A DNA stretch of 64,000 nt from Sinotaia quadrata (Eukaryota > Mollusca > Gastropoda > Architaenioglossa > Viviparidae). The stretch spans positions 62,461,879-62,525,878 of the forward strand of contig CM054182.1 in the NCBI GenBank assembly GCA_028829895.1. Direction: 5' to 3'. Below are positions 1 to 12,079 of this stretch, one piece after another (position 1 is the first letter of the stretch; each line of letters opens with the position of its first letter). Below the pieces are notes generated by a model. The model had not been told where the DNA came from. It ran no database searches and worked only from the letters and a program-made list of their open reading frames with translations. The translations under genes were made by a program, and so were the position numbers.

Positions 1-320
1 TACAATATATGAATATAATCAACAAGCATTGACATCACCACAATGTTCAACTAATATATATTAGTTGAACAATCCTTCGTTTTATTCTGGCATAGACATT
101 AGCAGTCAATGAACATAAATATCAAGTTCACAGATATAATCACGGAAATGAGAGTAGAGTTTCAGAGAAATGATGGAAGTCAAATGCACGTAATCTTTTC
201 AAAGATGGTGGCTGTCATTGGCACATGTTCACAGGCATGCACTTGTTACATTGTCACAAGTCACATTTCTTATCCATGTGACAGCCTCATGTGTCCATTC
301 TAGGCACATTACACAACTGC
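1..320 (+). repeat. Displaced copy of outer-arm sequence
   Basis: This segment matches the reverse complement of about 52,090-52,400. Both contain a gaatataatca block, a ggaaatgagagt block and a ttctaggcacat block in the same order. In the right arm this sequence lies inside (gene side of) the segment that matches 940-1365, whereas here it lies outside it. The order is therefore permuted, as expected if a further copy begins beyond the left window edge. No gene is seen in it. Confidence 0.6.
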
Positions 321-716
321 TGCCTGACACGAGGTGTACCGCTTTGTGAGAGTTGAAGATGAAAGACAGTGGAGGGTTGTTCATCGGAAAGTTGTAGAGT
401 GGTGATGAACAACTAATTATATACTTACTTAATGTATGGGGAGCGCTTCCGGCCTAAGCCGATTTCACGCCGGGGATTAGGGGTGGGGGCGGGCATAATT
501 ATATACATAAATAGACATCAAAGGCTAATACAGTGAGCTATAGCGAATTTAAAGTTTTCTGTCCAAAATCATGACGTGCAACTTAGCTTGTGACGTAAGC
601 AATCACGTAATTTGTGTGCATAGATTTTCCCCTTGTTCTAGATCTTATACCTGTATGTGGCGACTAACCAAACACTGCAACATTGCATTCTCTTGCACAT
701 CGCAATCAAGGTATCT
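321..716. other. No gene seen; short GC-rich patch
   Basis: Nothing codes here. A GC-rich patch at about 440-495 stands out from the AT-rich background and was not recognised. Confidence 0.4.
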
Positions 717-720
717 TAAG

Positions 721-820
721 ATAGAGAGATAGATGGATATATAGATAGATAGATAGATAGACAGATAGATAAAGGGAGAGATGTATGTATGTTTGTAGGT
801 AGGTAGATATATATATATAC

Positions 821-913
<93 letters not shown>
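721..913. repeat. (GATA)n microsatellite with GACA/GGTA variants
   Basis: Long GATA tetranucleotide tract with interruptions. The open minus-strand frame through it (Leu-Ser-Ile-Tyr repeats) is an artefact of the repeat. It lies immediately outside the outer end of the left arm. Confidence 0.95.
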
Positions 914-915
<2 letters not shown>

Positions 916-919
916 GTGA

Positions 920-1365
920 CGCCAAAGTCACCTAGTTAATGGTTATTATTATTATTTATTTAATCATCAGTAACTAATTACAATTGAGGGGAATCTTAAT
1001 TTATGTTATTAATAGTTCTCCAGCAGACACTACTCGTCTCTCTCACTTGGCGGATACGTGGGCAATGTAAACGCTTTCTTTCTTCTAAAACATTAAAGAC
1101 AAACATTTGCCATCAAACAATATTTCCATAGGTGGAAAACGTCCTACTAAAGGAGAAGAAAAATCCCTCTTTAATTCTATATTTAGCGAGTCTCAATCCA
1201 TCCACTTTCTTCTGCAACATATGGTTATCAGTATGTGGAAGAAGATAAATAAATTTATTAAATCAACAATCAAATATGTATTTAACAAATACAATGAAAA
1301 AGATTACTTGACATCAACTTTCACTCACCCTCGACCTGTCCCACATACTCCTAACACGTAAACAA
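920..1365. repeat. Outer end of the left inverted-duplication arm
   Basis: The reverse complement matches about 52,400-52,800. Shared blocks include a ttatgttattaat segment, an actcgtctctctcac segment and a tggaaaac segment followed by an AAGGAGAAG block. Similarity fades outward into the GATA tract on the left and a GTG tract on the right, so I place the arm end near 920. Short frames through it are open in both arms but differ mostly by replacement changes, so I do not call a gene. Confidence 0.7.
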
Positions 1366-1738
1366 GTTTGTTGCATCAGCTAAGCCTAGTTGCTTATTGT
1401 AAGTCTTCTCATAAATTATATAGACAGTAGAAATGATTAATAAGTTGAATGATTAAGAATTATGAAAAATATGTTCTATAATTCAGCATACTTAATATTT
1501 GCTTAATATATTCTGACAGAGTAGTTGGCGAAAACTGCCATCTTGGAATTACGACTGATCATGTGAGAAAGAGACAACCTGCGATTGGTATGCTTGATGG
1601 AAATAGAACCGGGCCTATTCCATCACACAAGCAGTTTTGTTAATGAAAGTGTTCAACAACGGTGATGTTCAGCGTTTGGATGACCGTGGGAACTGGAGTG
1701 ATTGACCGTGGGACACAGGCCTATGACAACTCGTGTAA
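1366..1738. other. Gene upstream flank, no feature seen
   Basis: AT-rich sequence with no recognisable gene. The position where the right arm diverges (about 9.6 kb of extra sequence there) falls in this stretch. Confidence 0.4.
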
Positions 1739-1739
1739 G

Positions 1740-1945
1740 CATGACTCACTTACTTACCATATGTTGTAGAATGTCATCCGTACTTACTAACCATATGTTG
1801 TAGAATGTCGTCTGTACTTACTTACTTACCATATGTTGTAGAATGTCGTCTGTACTTACTTACTTACCATATGTTGTAGAATGTCATCCGTACTTACTTA
1901 CTAACCATATGTTGTAGAAAGCCATCCGTACTTACTTACTATCCT
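1740..1945. repeat. 38-bp minisatellite, about 5 copies
   Basis: Tandem units of about 38 bp carry an ACTTACTTACC core followed by ATATGTTGTAGAATG. A single degenerate copy is visible in the right arm near 42,360-42,410. Confidence 0.85.
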
Positions 1946-2009
1946 AGCTGTAGGTATCCAGGGGCTTGAGCTATCTTTTAGAACTATCACTCTTCGTTTC
2001 TACTTATCT

Positions 2010-2159
2010 ATCTTCCATCTTTCTAACATGTGGCCAGCCAGAAGATATGTTTTGGGGATTAGCCTAAGGTTACGGGCGGCCCGGGGTGGTGGAGAATAAA
2101 CATCTTGCCCATCTCCCTGCACAACGTCAGACCTGCTGAAGTCACTAACCAACACCCAG
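2010..2159 (+). promoter_or_regulatory. Conserved upstream block, candidate 5'-UTR exon of the + GPCR
   Basis: A block with a CCCGGG-centred GC-rich core is conserved in the right arm (about 42,130-42,290) although the sequence around it has diverged. It ends here in CACCCAG followed by GTAAAA, a plausible 5' splice site. The first coding exon begins 194 bp further on, behind a good acceptor, so an upstream non-coding exon is expected. No ATG lies in the frame that would join to the coding exon. The exon start and the promoter cannot be placed from sequence alone. Confidence 0.4.
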
Positions 2160-2403
2160 GTAAAATGTCTTTAATCATATGGCAACAGTTACTAATCATC
2201 ATCATTACACAGAAAGAATTGCTGCCTGTTCCTAATCTTTTGCACTAACATATCAAACTTTTATCTCACGTATTTCAGTAAAGTAAATTATTTAAGTAAA
2301 AGTAAATTATTTTGGTTTGTTATGAACTATGTTTGATATATTTTATATTTCAGAAGTAGGAGAGCTCACACCGTTAGCTTCAGACACTTCTGAAAACAGC
2401 GCT

Positions 2404-2529
2404 ATGAGTCAGACGAACTGCACACCTGGAGAGGAAGTAGTGTTGAAACCAATTCCACCTTCCCTCTTGATTTACTTTGACTCACCGAAACCTGCCAGAG
2501 TATATCCCACTTGGGAAATAGCGCTTAAG
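2404..2529 (+). CDS. GPCR (+ copy) coding exon 1: extracellular N-terminus
   Basis: Residues 1-42, from an ATG inside an exon whose acceptor AG ends at 2353. It contains an NCT glycosylation sequon near the start. The donor is AAG followed by GTAAAG, phase 0. Confidence 0.85.
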
Positions 2530-5500
2530 GTAAAGTAACAAACTCATACACGCATATATAACACAAATGGATACACACAAGCACACCCATTCCCCGTTTT
2601 TGTTTTAGACTGACAACAAACACCCTCCTCCCATTTTTTGTTTTAGGCTGATTACAAACACCCATTCCCATTTTTGTTTTAGGCTGACTATAAACACCCC
2701 ATTCTCATTCTTTTTGTAGACTGACAACAAACAATCCCCTCCCCATTTTAGTTTTAGACTGACAATAAGCACACACCCTCCCCATTTTTTGTTTTATACT
2801 GACAAATATAGTTGGGCAGAACTTCGTTTCAACTCTAAAAAGACAAGAAACCAAATGTACCATCATTAGGTAAATACGACCTTAAGACCTCTTCTTAGCT
2901 AAATCCATTCTGATTATTTCCTGACAAATGTTTGACCGTTATGGGAGTTATTTTGTCGGTGACATTCAGTCATGACCTGAACCTTGCAGCTTGCTTTGTT
3001 CACGTCATCACAGTGAATGCCAAGCTGTTTTCCTTTTCAGGGGACCTTCCCATCACAAACAAGGGAGAGAAATTGCTAATCGCAGGAAAAATATGTAAGG
3101 GCAAATAAACTTATAGTTAATATTAATGTTGTACGATATGAAACTAATTATATACTGTCGAGCTTTTCTTGTACATTTTATTCCTTTGTTGTTTTGTGTG
3201 CAAAATGTAATCTACCTCAACAATTTATAGATTGTGAGACTTTCAGAGAATATTAGGCAAATTATGCTGAATTACGGAAAAAATGTTTTTCATTTTTATT
3301 AATTGTTCAAACTTACTAATCGTTCAACTATCTATTTAATTTATGAGAAGACTTCTGCTAAGCAACTAGGCTCGGCTGATACAATGACATGTTTACGAGT
3401 TGGAAGCATGTAGGTCGTACCAAAGGTGAGAGAAAGGCTGTTAACCGGATACGAGATGCCCAAATTTGGTCTCCTGTGTTCTGGATTGTGACGTAGCGTT
3501 AATCCGTCAGCTGACCTCGAGTCATTGATATATACACGTGAATGAATCGAAATTCTCGAGACTCCCAATTATTTATCCATTGTGCCCATTGTCCAGGGGT
3601 AGAGAACTGCGTTCGCCATTTTGACCGTGCATACCTTCACATAGTGTTGGTCTTGAAGTCTTAGGAAGAGACCCAGACCCAGTCTTGGAGTCTTAGGAAG
3701 AGACTCAGATTCAGGGGTATCTTCAAACCTGGTATCTTCAAACTCAAGGGACCATTGCTCGAGGACTACACCATGTGCCGTAACCAGGATTGGAGAGACC
3801 CAATGGAAGATAACTGCCCGTGATGTCAGAAATGCACTGGCCGATCGATAATAACAACTACGTCATAAACCTTTAACGCTAAGTGGGAGATATCCCATTA
3901 GTAGTCAGAACAGACTGTAATCTCATGTATAGAGCCATTCGAAATTCGGGCTGAAAAGGATAGATTATTTCTATTAATTTGCATTCCGCAAATGTTCATT
4001 TTTCTATTACTTTGAGTTGTTATTAAATTTGTTGTTATCTTACCCATTGTTACATAATTGTTTGTAGCACGACTAGAGGATCATCTATCTGGGGGCAAGC
4101 CGTAATAAAGTGATAAAGAATCATAAATCTTAATTTATAAATAAGGGGGAGATAACGTTGTTAGCTGAGGCAAGTCAACTGATTTATCTAGCGAGATGTC
4201 ATGAATAATAGCCTGAATCTTCTGGCAATTTCGTAGTGGATAAGTCAAACCGTCCTGCTGTCGTTATTGTTAGAAATTATTCAATAAACCAATATTGATA
4301 ACTGGAATCTAAAATAGGACAGAGTCGTTAAACCTAGAATGGACACGTGACAGAGGTGTACGTTTATAGAGCATAAACAAAGTATATATTTCTCTTTCTG
4401 GGACTTTACTCCATACTTATCATATAGACTTGAATGAATGAATGAATGAATGAATTTTGTATGAATTTTGCCACTTCGTTGTATCTTTTGGTGAATTCTG
4501 TACCAGCAAGAACTTGACATAAAGATAGTATTTGTTCTGTTGTTTAATTCATGCTTTTGCAGAGTCTATCATCATCACCACCATCACCACCACCTCCATC
4601 ATCATCACCATCATCATCATCAATCATATGAGGTAAACTTATTTTGAAGTGTGTGTGTACAAGACAGTAGACACTTGTTTCAGATATTTACTAGTCCATG
4701 TATTTGGTTTAATGTTATCTCCTCAGTAAAGGTAATAGGTATTGCTAAATACAATATATTCTCTTAGTGGAAATAATATTAATAGCAACATGAAATTACT
4801 TATTTTCAAAGAATTAAAGTTTAAAACAAGAAAAGAAGAAGTAACAAAAGAAAGAACTAAACAAAACCTCTCCTTTCTCAACTCCAAACTTATTTTTTTT
4901 AAATACTCTGAACAAAATGCTTACTCTGAGAAGGGCGGTACAATTCCACAGTCTCTGAATTTCTAATCTGAGATCCTGGTATTTTTCTATTTTTTCTCTT
5001 TCTTTTGTTTTTATGTTTCTATCACTTGGAACAGCGACATCAATGATTGATACTGTTCTGTTGGACTTATTGAGAACTACAATGTCTGGTCTTCGTGCAG
5101 GAATCACCCGATCTGTTCTTATCTCGAAGTCCCACAGTATTTTGACTTCTTCTGTTTCGGTGACTGCTTCTGGTTGGTGCATCCATGTTCTTTCTGGGGT
5201 TTTTATGCCATAGTTCTCACACAGATTTCTATGTATGTGTTTTGCCACATCATTGTGTCGTTTGGTGTATTCTGTTCCAGCCAGAACCTTTCATCCTGAC
5301 ATTATTATTATTATCCAGTCTCTTTCCACGACTTCTGTTTGACTGTCGGCTGTGATCCAAGGTCTCGGAATCTTACCAAGATTCTGGGAGATCCAAGGTC
5401 CTACGGAGGATGTGGGCACTTCCGAGGAGCGCTGCTTTGAGTAGTGGAGCGATTCTGTGGTTTCCAGGCAATTTATTCAGGTAGCCCTCCAATTCTGATG

Positions 5501-8500
5501 TTATGTTCCCCAAGGCTCCTATTACTATTGGTATCACTTCTGCTTTTACATTCCACAGTCTCTGGATTTCTAATCTGAGATCCTGGTATTTTTCTATTTT
5601 TTCTCTTTCTTTTGTTTTTATGTTTCTATCACTTGGAACAGCGACATCAATGATTGATACTGTTCTGTTGGCCTTATTGAGAACTACAATGTCTGGTCTT
5701 CGTGCAGGAATCACCCGATCTGTTCTTATCTCAAAGTCCCACAGTATTTTGACTTCTTCTGTTTCGGTGACTGCTTCTGGTTGATGCATCCATGCTCTTT
5801 CTGGGGTTTGTATGCCATAGTTCTCACACAGATTTCTATGTATGTGTTTTGCCACTTCATTGTGTCGTTTGGTGTATTCCGTTCCAGCCAGAACTTGACA
5901 TCCAGATAGTTATTATTATTATTATTATTATTATGATGATGATGATGATGATGATTAAGATGATGATGACGTTCGCATATACTGAGTAGGCAACTGCCTG
6001 CGCCAATTTTTTGCCTAGATTGTCTTCTACATCATTGCCATGTTGGCCACTCTAGTGGGCAATTCACTGGTCATCTTCATCGTGGTGGTCAGTCGTAGAA
6101 TGCATACAAAAACGAACATCTTGCTGTTGAACCTGGCCGTGGCTGACTTGCTGGTCGGCGCCCTGTGCATGTGGGTCCATTTGGGGTCCAACATTACGTC
6201 AGAGTACCCTTTTGATGTGGGCATTTGCAAGGTCACTACATTTGGTCAAGGTTAGCTGCTCGTTGATTTCCATTTCTTGACGTAATAGTCATGTTGCCAT
6301 GATTTGTGCTAGCTTTTAGAATTTAATCTCTTCTGACATGAAATGTTATGATATGATATGATGAATCTTGATATGATATGATTTGACATGACATCACACA
6401 ACGTGATACGATATGATATGATGAATCTTGATATGATATGATTTGACATGACATCACACAACGTGATACGATATGACATGACACAACATCAAGTGATATT
6501 ATTTATTATGACATTATATGGTATAATATAGGACATGGTAAATTACATGATATGTTATAATATGATAGGAATTGATACATTATATCATACGATACGATAC
6601 GATACGATACCATACCATACGATACAATGCCATGCTATGCTATGCGATGTGATGTGATGCGATGCGATACGATATGATTCGATACGATACAACACAATAC
6701 GATATGGTAAAATATGGTATGATATTATAAATATCATAGTATTTTTTAAATGTACTTTAAAAGATTAATTGATTTTACTAATTGAGAAAGAATCCTTACT
6801 TACTGATTACTTGTGATAATGCATTCGTTAGTATTATATTCTACATTTGACTGTAAAACTACAATTTATTTATTGTGTGTAATGATAGAATATCTCGAGT
6901 CATCGTACTCATGTCAAAAATAATATATTTTTAATAAACTCACTCTCTAATGCTTTGATAAATAATCGCAAAATTTTACTTTTCAAAGTAAATATGATTA
7001 TATTCATCATTTTCCAGAGTTGAAGATAATAAGTGTTTAATTGTATCCCATCCATTTTGCCATCTAAACGAACAGTAATCTCGGACAATTTATTTAGAAG
7101 CACTTTCTGTCATCTAAACTAACAATAATCTCCGGCAATTTCTATAGCAAGTTTCTGTCCAGAGACACTACATATTCATCAGAGAAATAAAAATAAATAA
7201 TGGTCCAGTGACGTCAGAAGGAATGCGTAGTGATAGGGGACGTATTGTTAGTCCCGAAGGCGTGAACAATTAATTTAGCCTTCTGTGTGTACTCATTAGA
7301 GAATCTACGGTAAAATATCAAAGCGAAATATTTATAGAGATATGCTTGTGTTTCCAGTTATGTCTGAATCTAGGGTTTACTAGGTCAATAGTTTGACAGA
7401 GTTGAGAAGAAATTCAGTGAAAATAAACACAACTCAGCACTGACGTTTGCTAAATGTTAATGATGTTGGTGTGAGAAATAATGGTTGTGTGTTGTTATAT
7501 GTACGTTCGTATACCTGTATGTGTAATTGTGTTTATATTAAAGAACTCGACACATTTCTCTCCATTAGCGTTGCTTACATTATTTTGGCATATACAAATA
7601 TTAAATTGATGGCTAAATATATAGGTTAAAAGTTTTTAACCAGCTATATGTAACTTGTTTGCACGAGTCAGTATGAAACATTACAGCATATATGAACTTA
7701 GAACAGTAATGTCCCTTAATATTAGAAGTCAAAAGAATTATTATTGTCTGAAATCTATAAAATGTTGAACTCAGTTACTCTTGGGGATGAAACTGATCCT
7801 ACATCTTAACTATAAAATACACATCCGAAATAATTCTTAAAGAGATCCTTTATATTAGTAAAATATATTTTGTTTGAATTTGTCTTTGATTTTGTTTTGA
7901 CGAGCAAACAAGAAACACATTGGACAACAAATGCCTAAATCTTTCTGTAAGCATAATTTTGCAACTTAAAATAATTGCTCTTGAAACACGATTCAATCAA
8001 CATGCGATGCAAGCAAAACACAATCAGTTAAAGAATAACGCTCAAAGCAAATAATTGAATCAAATAAGAAATCAGCCAATCAGAATCTTAAGAAAGAAAT
8101 GAACTCACTCTCCTTTGAAAGCTAAATTTCGATACTCTTTGGTCCACTTCTTCATGTAGTAACGGCCATCACAACTGGTCTCCTGACACAGACAGTTATC
8201 TCCATTGAGCGGTTCCTGGCTATCGTTTACCCACACCGCCATCGCTGGACCATGCGACTGACTTTTGTTATCATTGCCGTTGTGTGGGTTATCGCCTTCG
8301 GCATCGCCTCGCCTCAGTTACAAGTTCGAAATCTGTACGAAGCAAAATGGAAGAATCGACACGTGATTCAGTGTGTGGAGATCTGGAAGAAAGTTTACGA
8401 CACCAACTGTAAAGAGTTCCAGCCGGGAAAGGTGGAGTATTGTTCGTTTTCTGTAAAAGATAGTTGAACGATTCGAAATCGAACCGATCCGTTGTGATTA

Positions 8501-11500
8501 GTTTTGAACGGGAACACAAAATGGATTTCGTTATTAACCATTCGTCTCCCATTTCACCATCGGAGACAAATTCAAATTCAAAACGTAAGACACGAAAATG
8601 CAATAGAAAAATATTTATTTATTTTGGCGCATCACCTTTATAATAAAATTTAATGCAAATAAAGCCTTTGCAGTTTGGAATTGGTCGATGGTCTTAGTTC
8701 AGCACAACATAATGGCGAGGTTTATTTGAAATTACTAGTGGACTGAATTCACGCGTTCTTTTTTTATCTTAGACATCACAATACAGTAACGTAGAAAATA
8801 TTTTTCAGAAAAATATTCTTTGCTGTCTCAAGCTAATTACACTTGCTAAATAATAAATTAAGTTTGCTGAAGTCATGCTTTGACAGGATAGATTACTTCT
8901 GTTTTAGAAACGTAGCAAAATAATAAATTAAGTTTGCTTAAGACACGTTTAAAAATAATAAACTACTCCTGTTTTAGACACGTTGCAAAATAATAAATTT
9001 ACCTTGCGTTAGAAGCACTACGAAATAATTCATTAAGTTTTCTTTATAGTATAAGATAATTATATTTGTAGATAAATAATGTTATTAATCCCAAGCATAT
9101 ATATATATTAAAATAATTAATAATTTGCGAAAAAACGTTGAAAATTTTGCAGAAGTTTCAGATAGTACCGCTTTTTGTCTAAAGGTCAAATCGTGCACAT
9201 TAATTATATATTAGGATAATGTTGCTGTTCTATTTTTCCAATCCACAATGTCTACTTTGTTTAGGTTCGTGTCAGTTTTAGTGTTATGTTGTTCAACCCA
9301 GATAATTTACGATAATTATGATGTGTTGATTTTATATTGTTTTTGTCCAAACAAGACAGCATAGTACATTTATACTTAACATGCTATTTATATCTTTATT
9401 TCTTTTCAAGCTCTCTTCCTATACTCTTGCTTGTGGCCATTTTTCTGCTTTGAAATCGCAGGTCCAGATAATTTAATCTGAAGATCTGTACTAAATATGT
9501 TTCTTTCTTTCCCAAACTCAGATTGTGTACCACGTGTTCGTGACAATTTTGATGTTCTCTGTCCCAATCATCGTCATGATCATCTGTTATACAGTCATCT
9601 GCATAAAGCTAGTTTGCAGAAAAGTTCCAGGAGCTAGTGACAGCAATACTCGTGCGAAGAAAAAGGTAAATTTGCTACTTAGAGCGAGCATGTCCGTAAT
9701 GGGCTTGTTCTTCCGCATTTAATCAGTTGTTATTAGGTATTTAGTTGTTATTAATGGTGTGGTGTTGTTATTAGTATTTAGTTGTTTTTAGTGGTGTTGT
9801 GTTTTTATTAGTATTTAGTTGTTTTTAGTGGTGTTGTGTTTTTATTAGTATTTAGTTGTTTTTATTAGTATTTAGTTGTTATTAGTATAGAGTTGTTTTT
9901 TAGTGGTGTTGTGTTTTTATTAGTATTTAGTTGTTTTTAGTGGTGTTGTGTTTTTATTAGTATTTAGTTGTTTTTAGTGGTGTTGTGTTTTTATTAGTAT
10001 TTAGTTGTTTTTAGTGGTGTTGTGTTTTTATTAGTATTTAGTTGTTTTTATTAGTATTTAGTTGTTTTTAGTGGTGCTGTGTTGTTATTAGTATATTGTT
10101 TTTTGTTGTTTTTAGTGGTGTTGTGTTTTTATTAGTATATAGTTGTTTTTAGTAGTGTTGTGTTTTTATTAGTATTTAGTTGTTTTTAGTGGTGTTGTGT
10201 TTTTATTAGTATTTAGTTGTTTTTAGTGGTGTTGTGTTTTTATTAAGTATTTAGTTGTTTTTAGTGGTGTTGTGTTGTTATTAGTATTTAGTTGTTAATG
10301 GCGTTGTGTTGTTATTAGTATTTAGTTGTAAATGGCGTCGTGTTGTTATTAGTATTTAGTTGTTAATGGCGTTGTGTTGTTATTAGTATTTAGTTGTTAT
10401 TGGTGTTGTGTTGTTATTAGTATTTAGTTGTTTTTAGTGGTGTTGTGTTGTTATTAGTATTTAGTTGTTTTTAGTGGTGTTGTGTTGTTATTATTATTTA
10501 GTTGTTTTTAGTGGTGTGTTTTTATTAGTATTTAGTTGGTTTTTGTGGTGTTGTGTTGTTATTAGTATTTAGTTGTTTTTAGTGGTGTTGTGTTTTTATT
10601 AGTATTTAGTTGTTTTTAGTGGTGTTGTGTTGTTATTATTATTTAGTTGTTTTTAGTGGTGTTGTGTTGTTATTATTATTTAGTTGTTTTTAGTGGTGTT
10701 GTGTTGTTATTAGTATTTAGTTGTTTTTAGTGGTGTGGTGTTGTTATTATTATTTAGTTGTTTTTAGTGGTGTTGTGTTGTTATTATTATTTAGTTGTTT
10801 TAGTGGTGTTGTGTTGTTATTAGTATTTAGTTGTTATTGGTGTTGTGTTATTATTAGTATTTAGTTGTTATTGGTGTTGTGTTGTTATTAGTATTTAATT
10901 GTTATTGGTGTTGTGTTATTCGTGATGTGCTGTTATCAGTAATTATTTGTAATTGGCGGTGTTTTATCGTTATCGTTTCTTTGCTCTAGGTTTTCCTCAC
11001 CTGATAATTTAGTATAGCTCGCCATGAATAATAAAAGTACAATATTGCCTGGAATCATAATATTCGAACTTTTCGATGTTATTTGCAATGTCTGTATTAT
11101 TGCTAAATGTCTTGATATCTAGTTAGTTACTGTTTAAATTGCAACATCTATATTGTTGTTAAAGGTCTTGTATCTATTTATTTATTTATTTAATTTGCAA
11201 TGTCTGTATTATTGATAAACGTCTTGATATCTAATTAGTTATCGACTGAATTTGAAATTTTTGTATAATTGCTATACTCTTTGTTTTCTAATTAGTTAAC
11301 GATTTAATTTCGTAAGTATCCATAACTTTCCGTGTTTAAATAAATGCCGTAATGTTATTACTTTGGTTTAATAAAATATCAGTATTGAATAAATGCCATA
11401 ATGTTATTAGTATGGTTTAATAAAATATCAGTATTGAATAAGTACCGTAATGTTATTAATTTGGTTTAATAAAATATCAATTGCCGAGTTATTTTTTAAT

Positions 11501-12008
11501 CAAAATGTCAATTATATGTGTTTCAAATGTTTTATGGGTCATTCGCTATCAAGAAACAAATGTTTATTAATCGAACAGCTCTCTTCTTTTTCTTCTTCTT
11601 CACTCATTTTGACACGATTAACATAAATGAATCTAAGACTAATTCTAAAGTACTGCACATTTCTTTAGGTTGTTCTCATGCTGGTGGTGTTGTTAGTGGT
11701 TTTCATTGTTTGCTGGACGCCGCTTCACATCATTGAACTTGTAGAAACGTTTGGTGAAACAACAACGGTAAAAAATAATGTTTTAAATTTACTTCTACTA
11801 CTGCTGCTACAACAGCAATTTCGACAGCTAATACTTATTCTGCTATAAACCACGAAACCTACTGCTACTGCTGCCAACTTTATCATGACTCCTTTTTTTT
11901 AATCACCCCTCTCTACTCCTAATATTGCTACATCCAGCACTACTGCTGCCTCTTCTGGAATGTTGACTTCTTCTTCTACTCTTACTACTACTACTACTAC
12001 TAGTACTG

Positions 12009-12079
<71 letters not shown>

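Noticed and set aside
1107..1361. 84-codon + frame with a relative on the minus strand at 52,254-52,562
   Set aside because: Several indels and replacements separate them and no domain is recognisable. Treated as conserved flank of the duplication.
3341..3568. 75-codon minus-strand open frame with non-repetitive sequence
   Set aside because: No recognised domain, no splice support and no counterpart in the right arm. Could be a repeat fragment, but unsupported.
6909..7103. Antisense open frame in intron 2, with a 70-codon relative at 35,416-35,628
   Set aside because: The differences between the two arms are almost all amino-acid-changing, with no sign of purifying selection. Shared openness is explained by recent duplication and low-stop AT-rich sequence.
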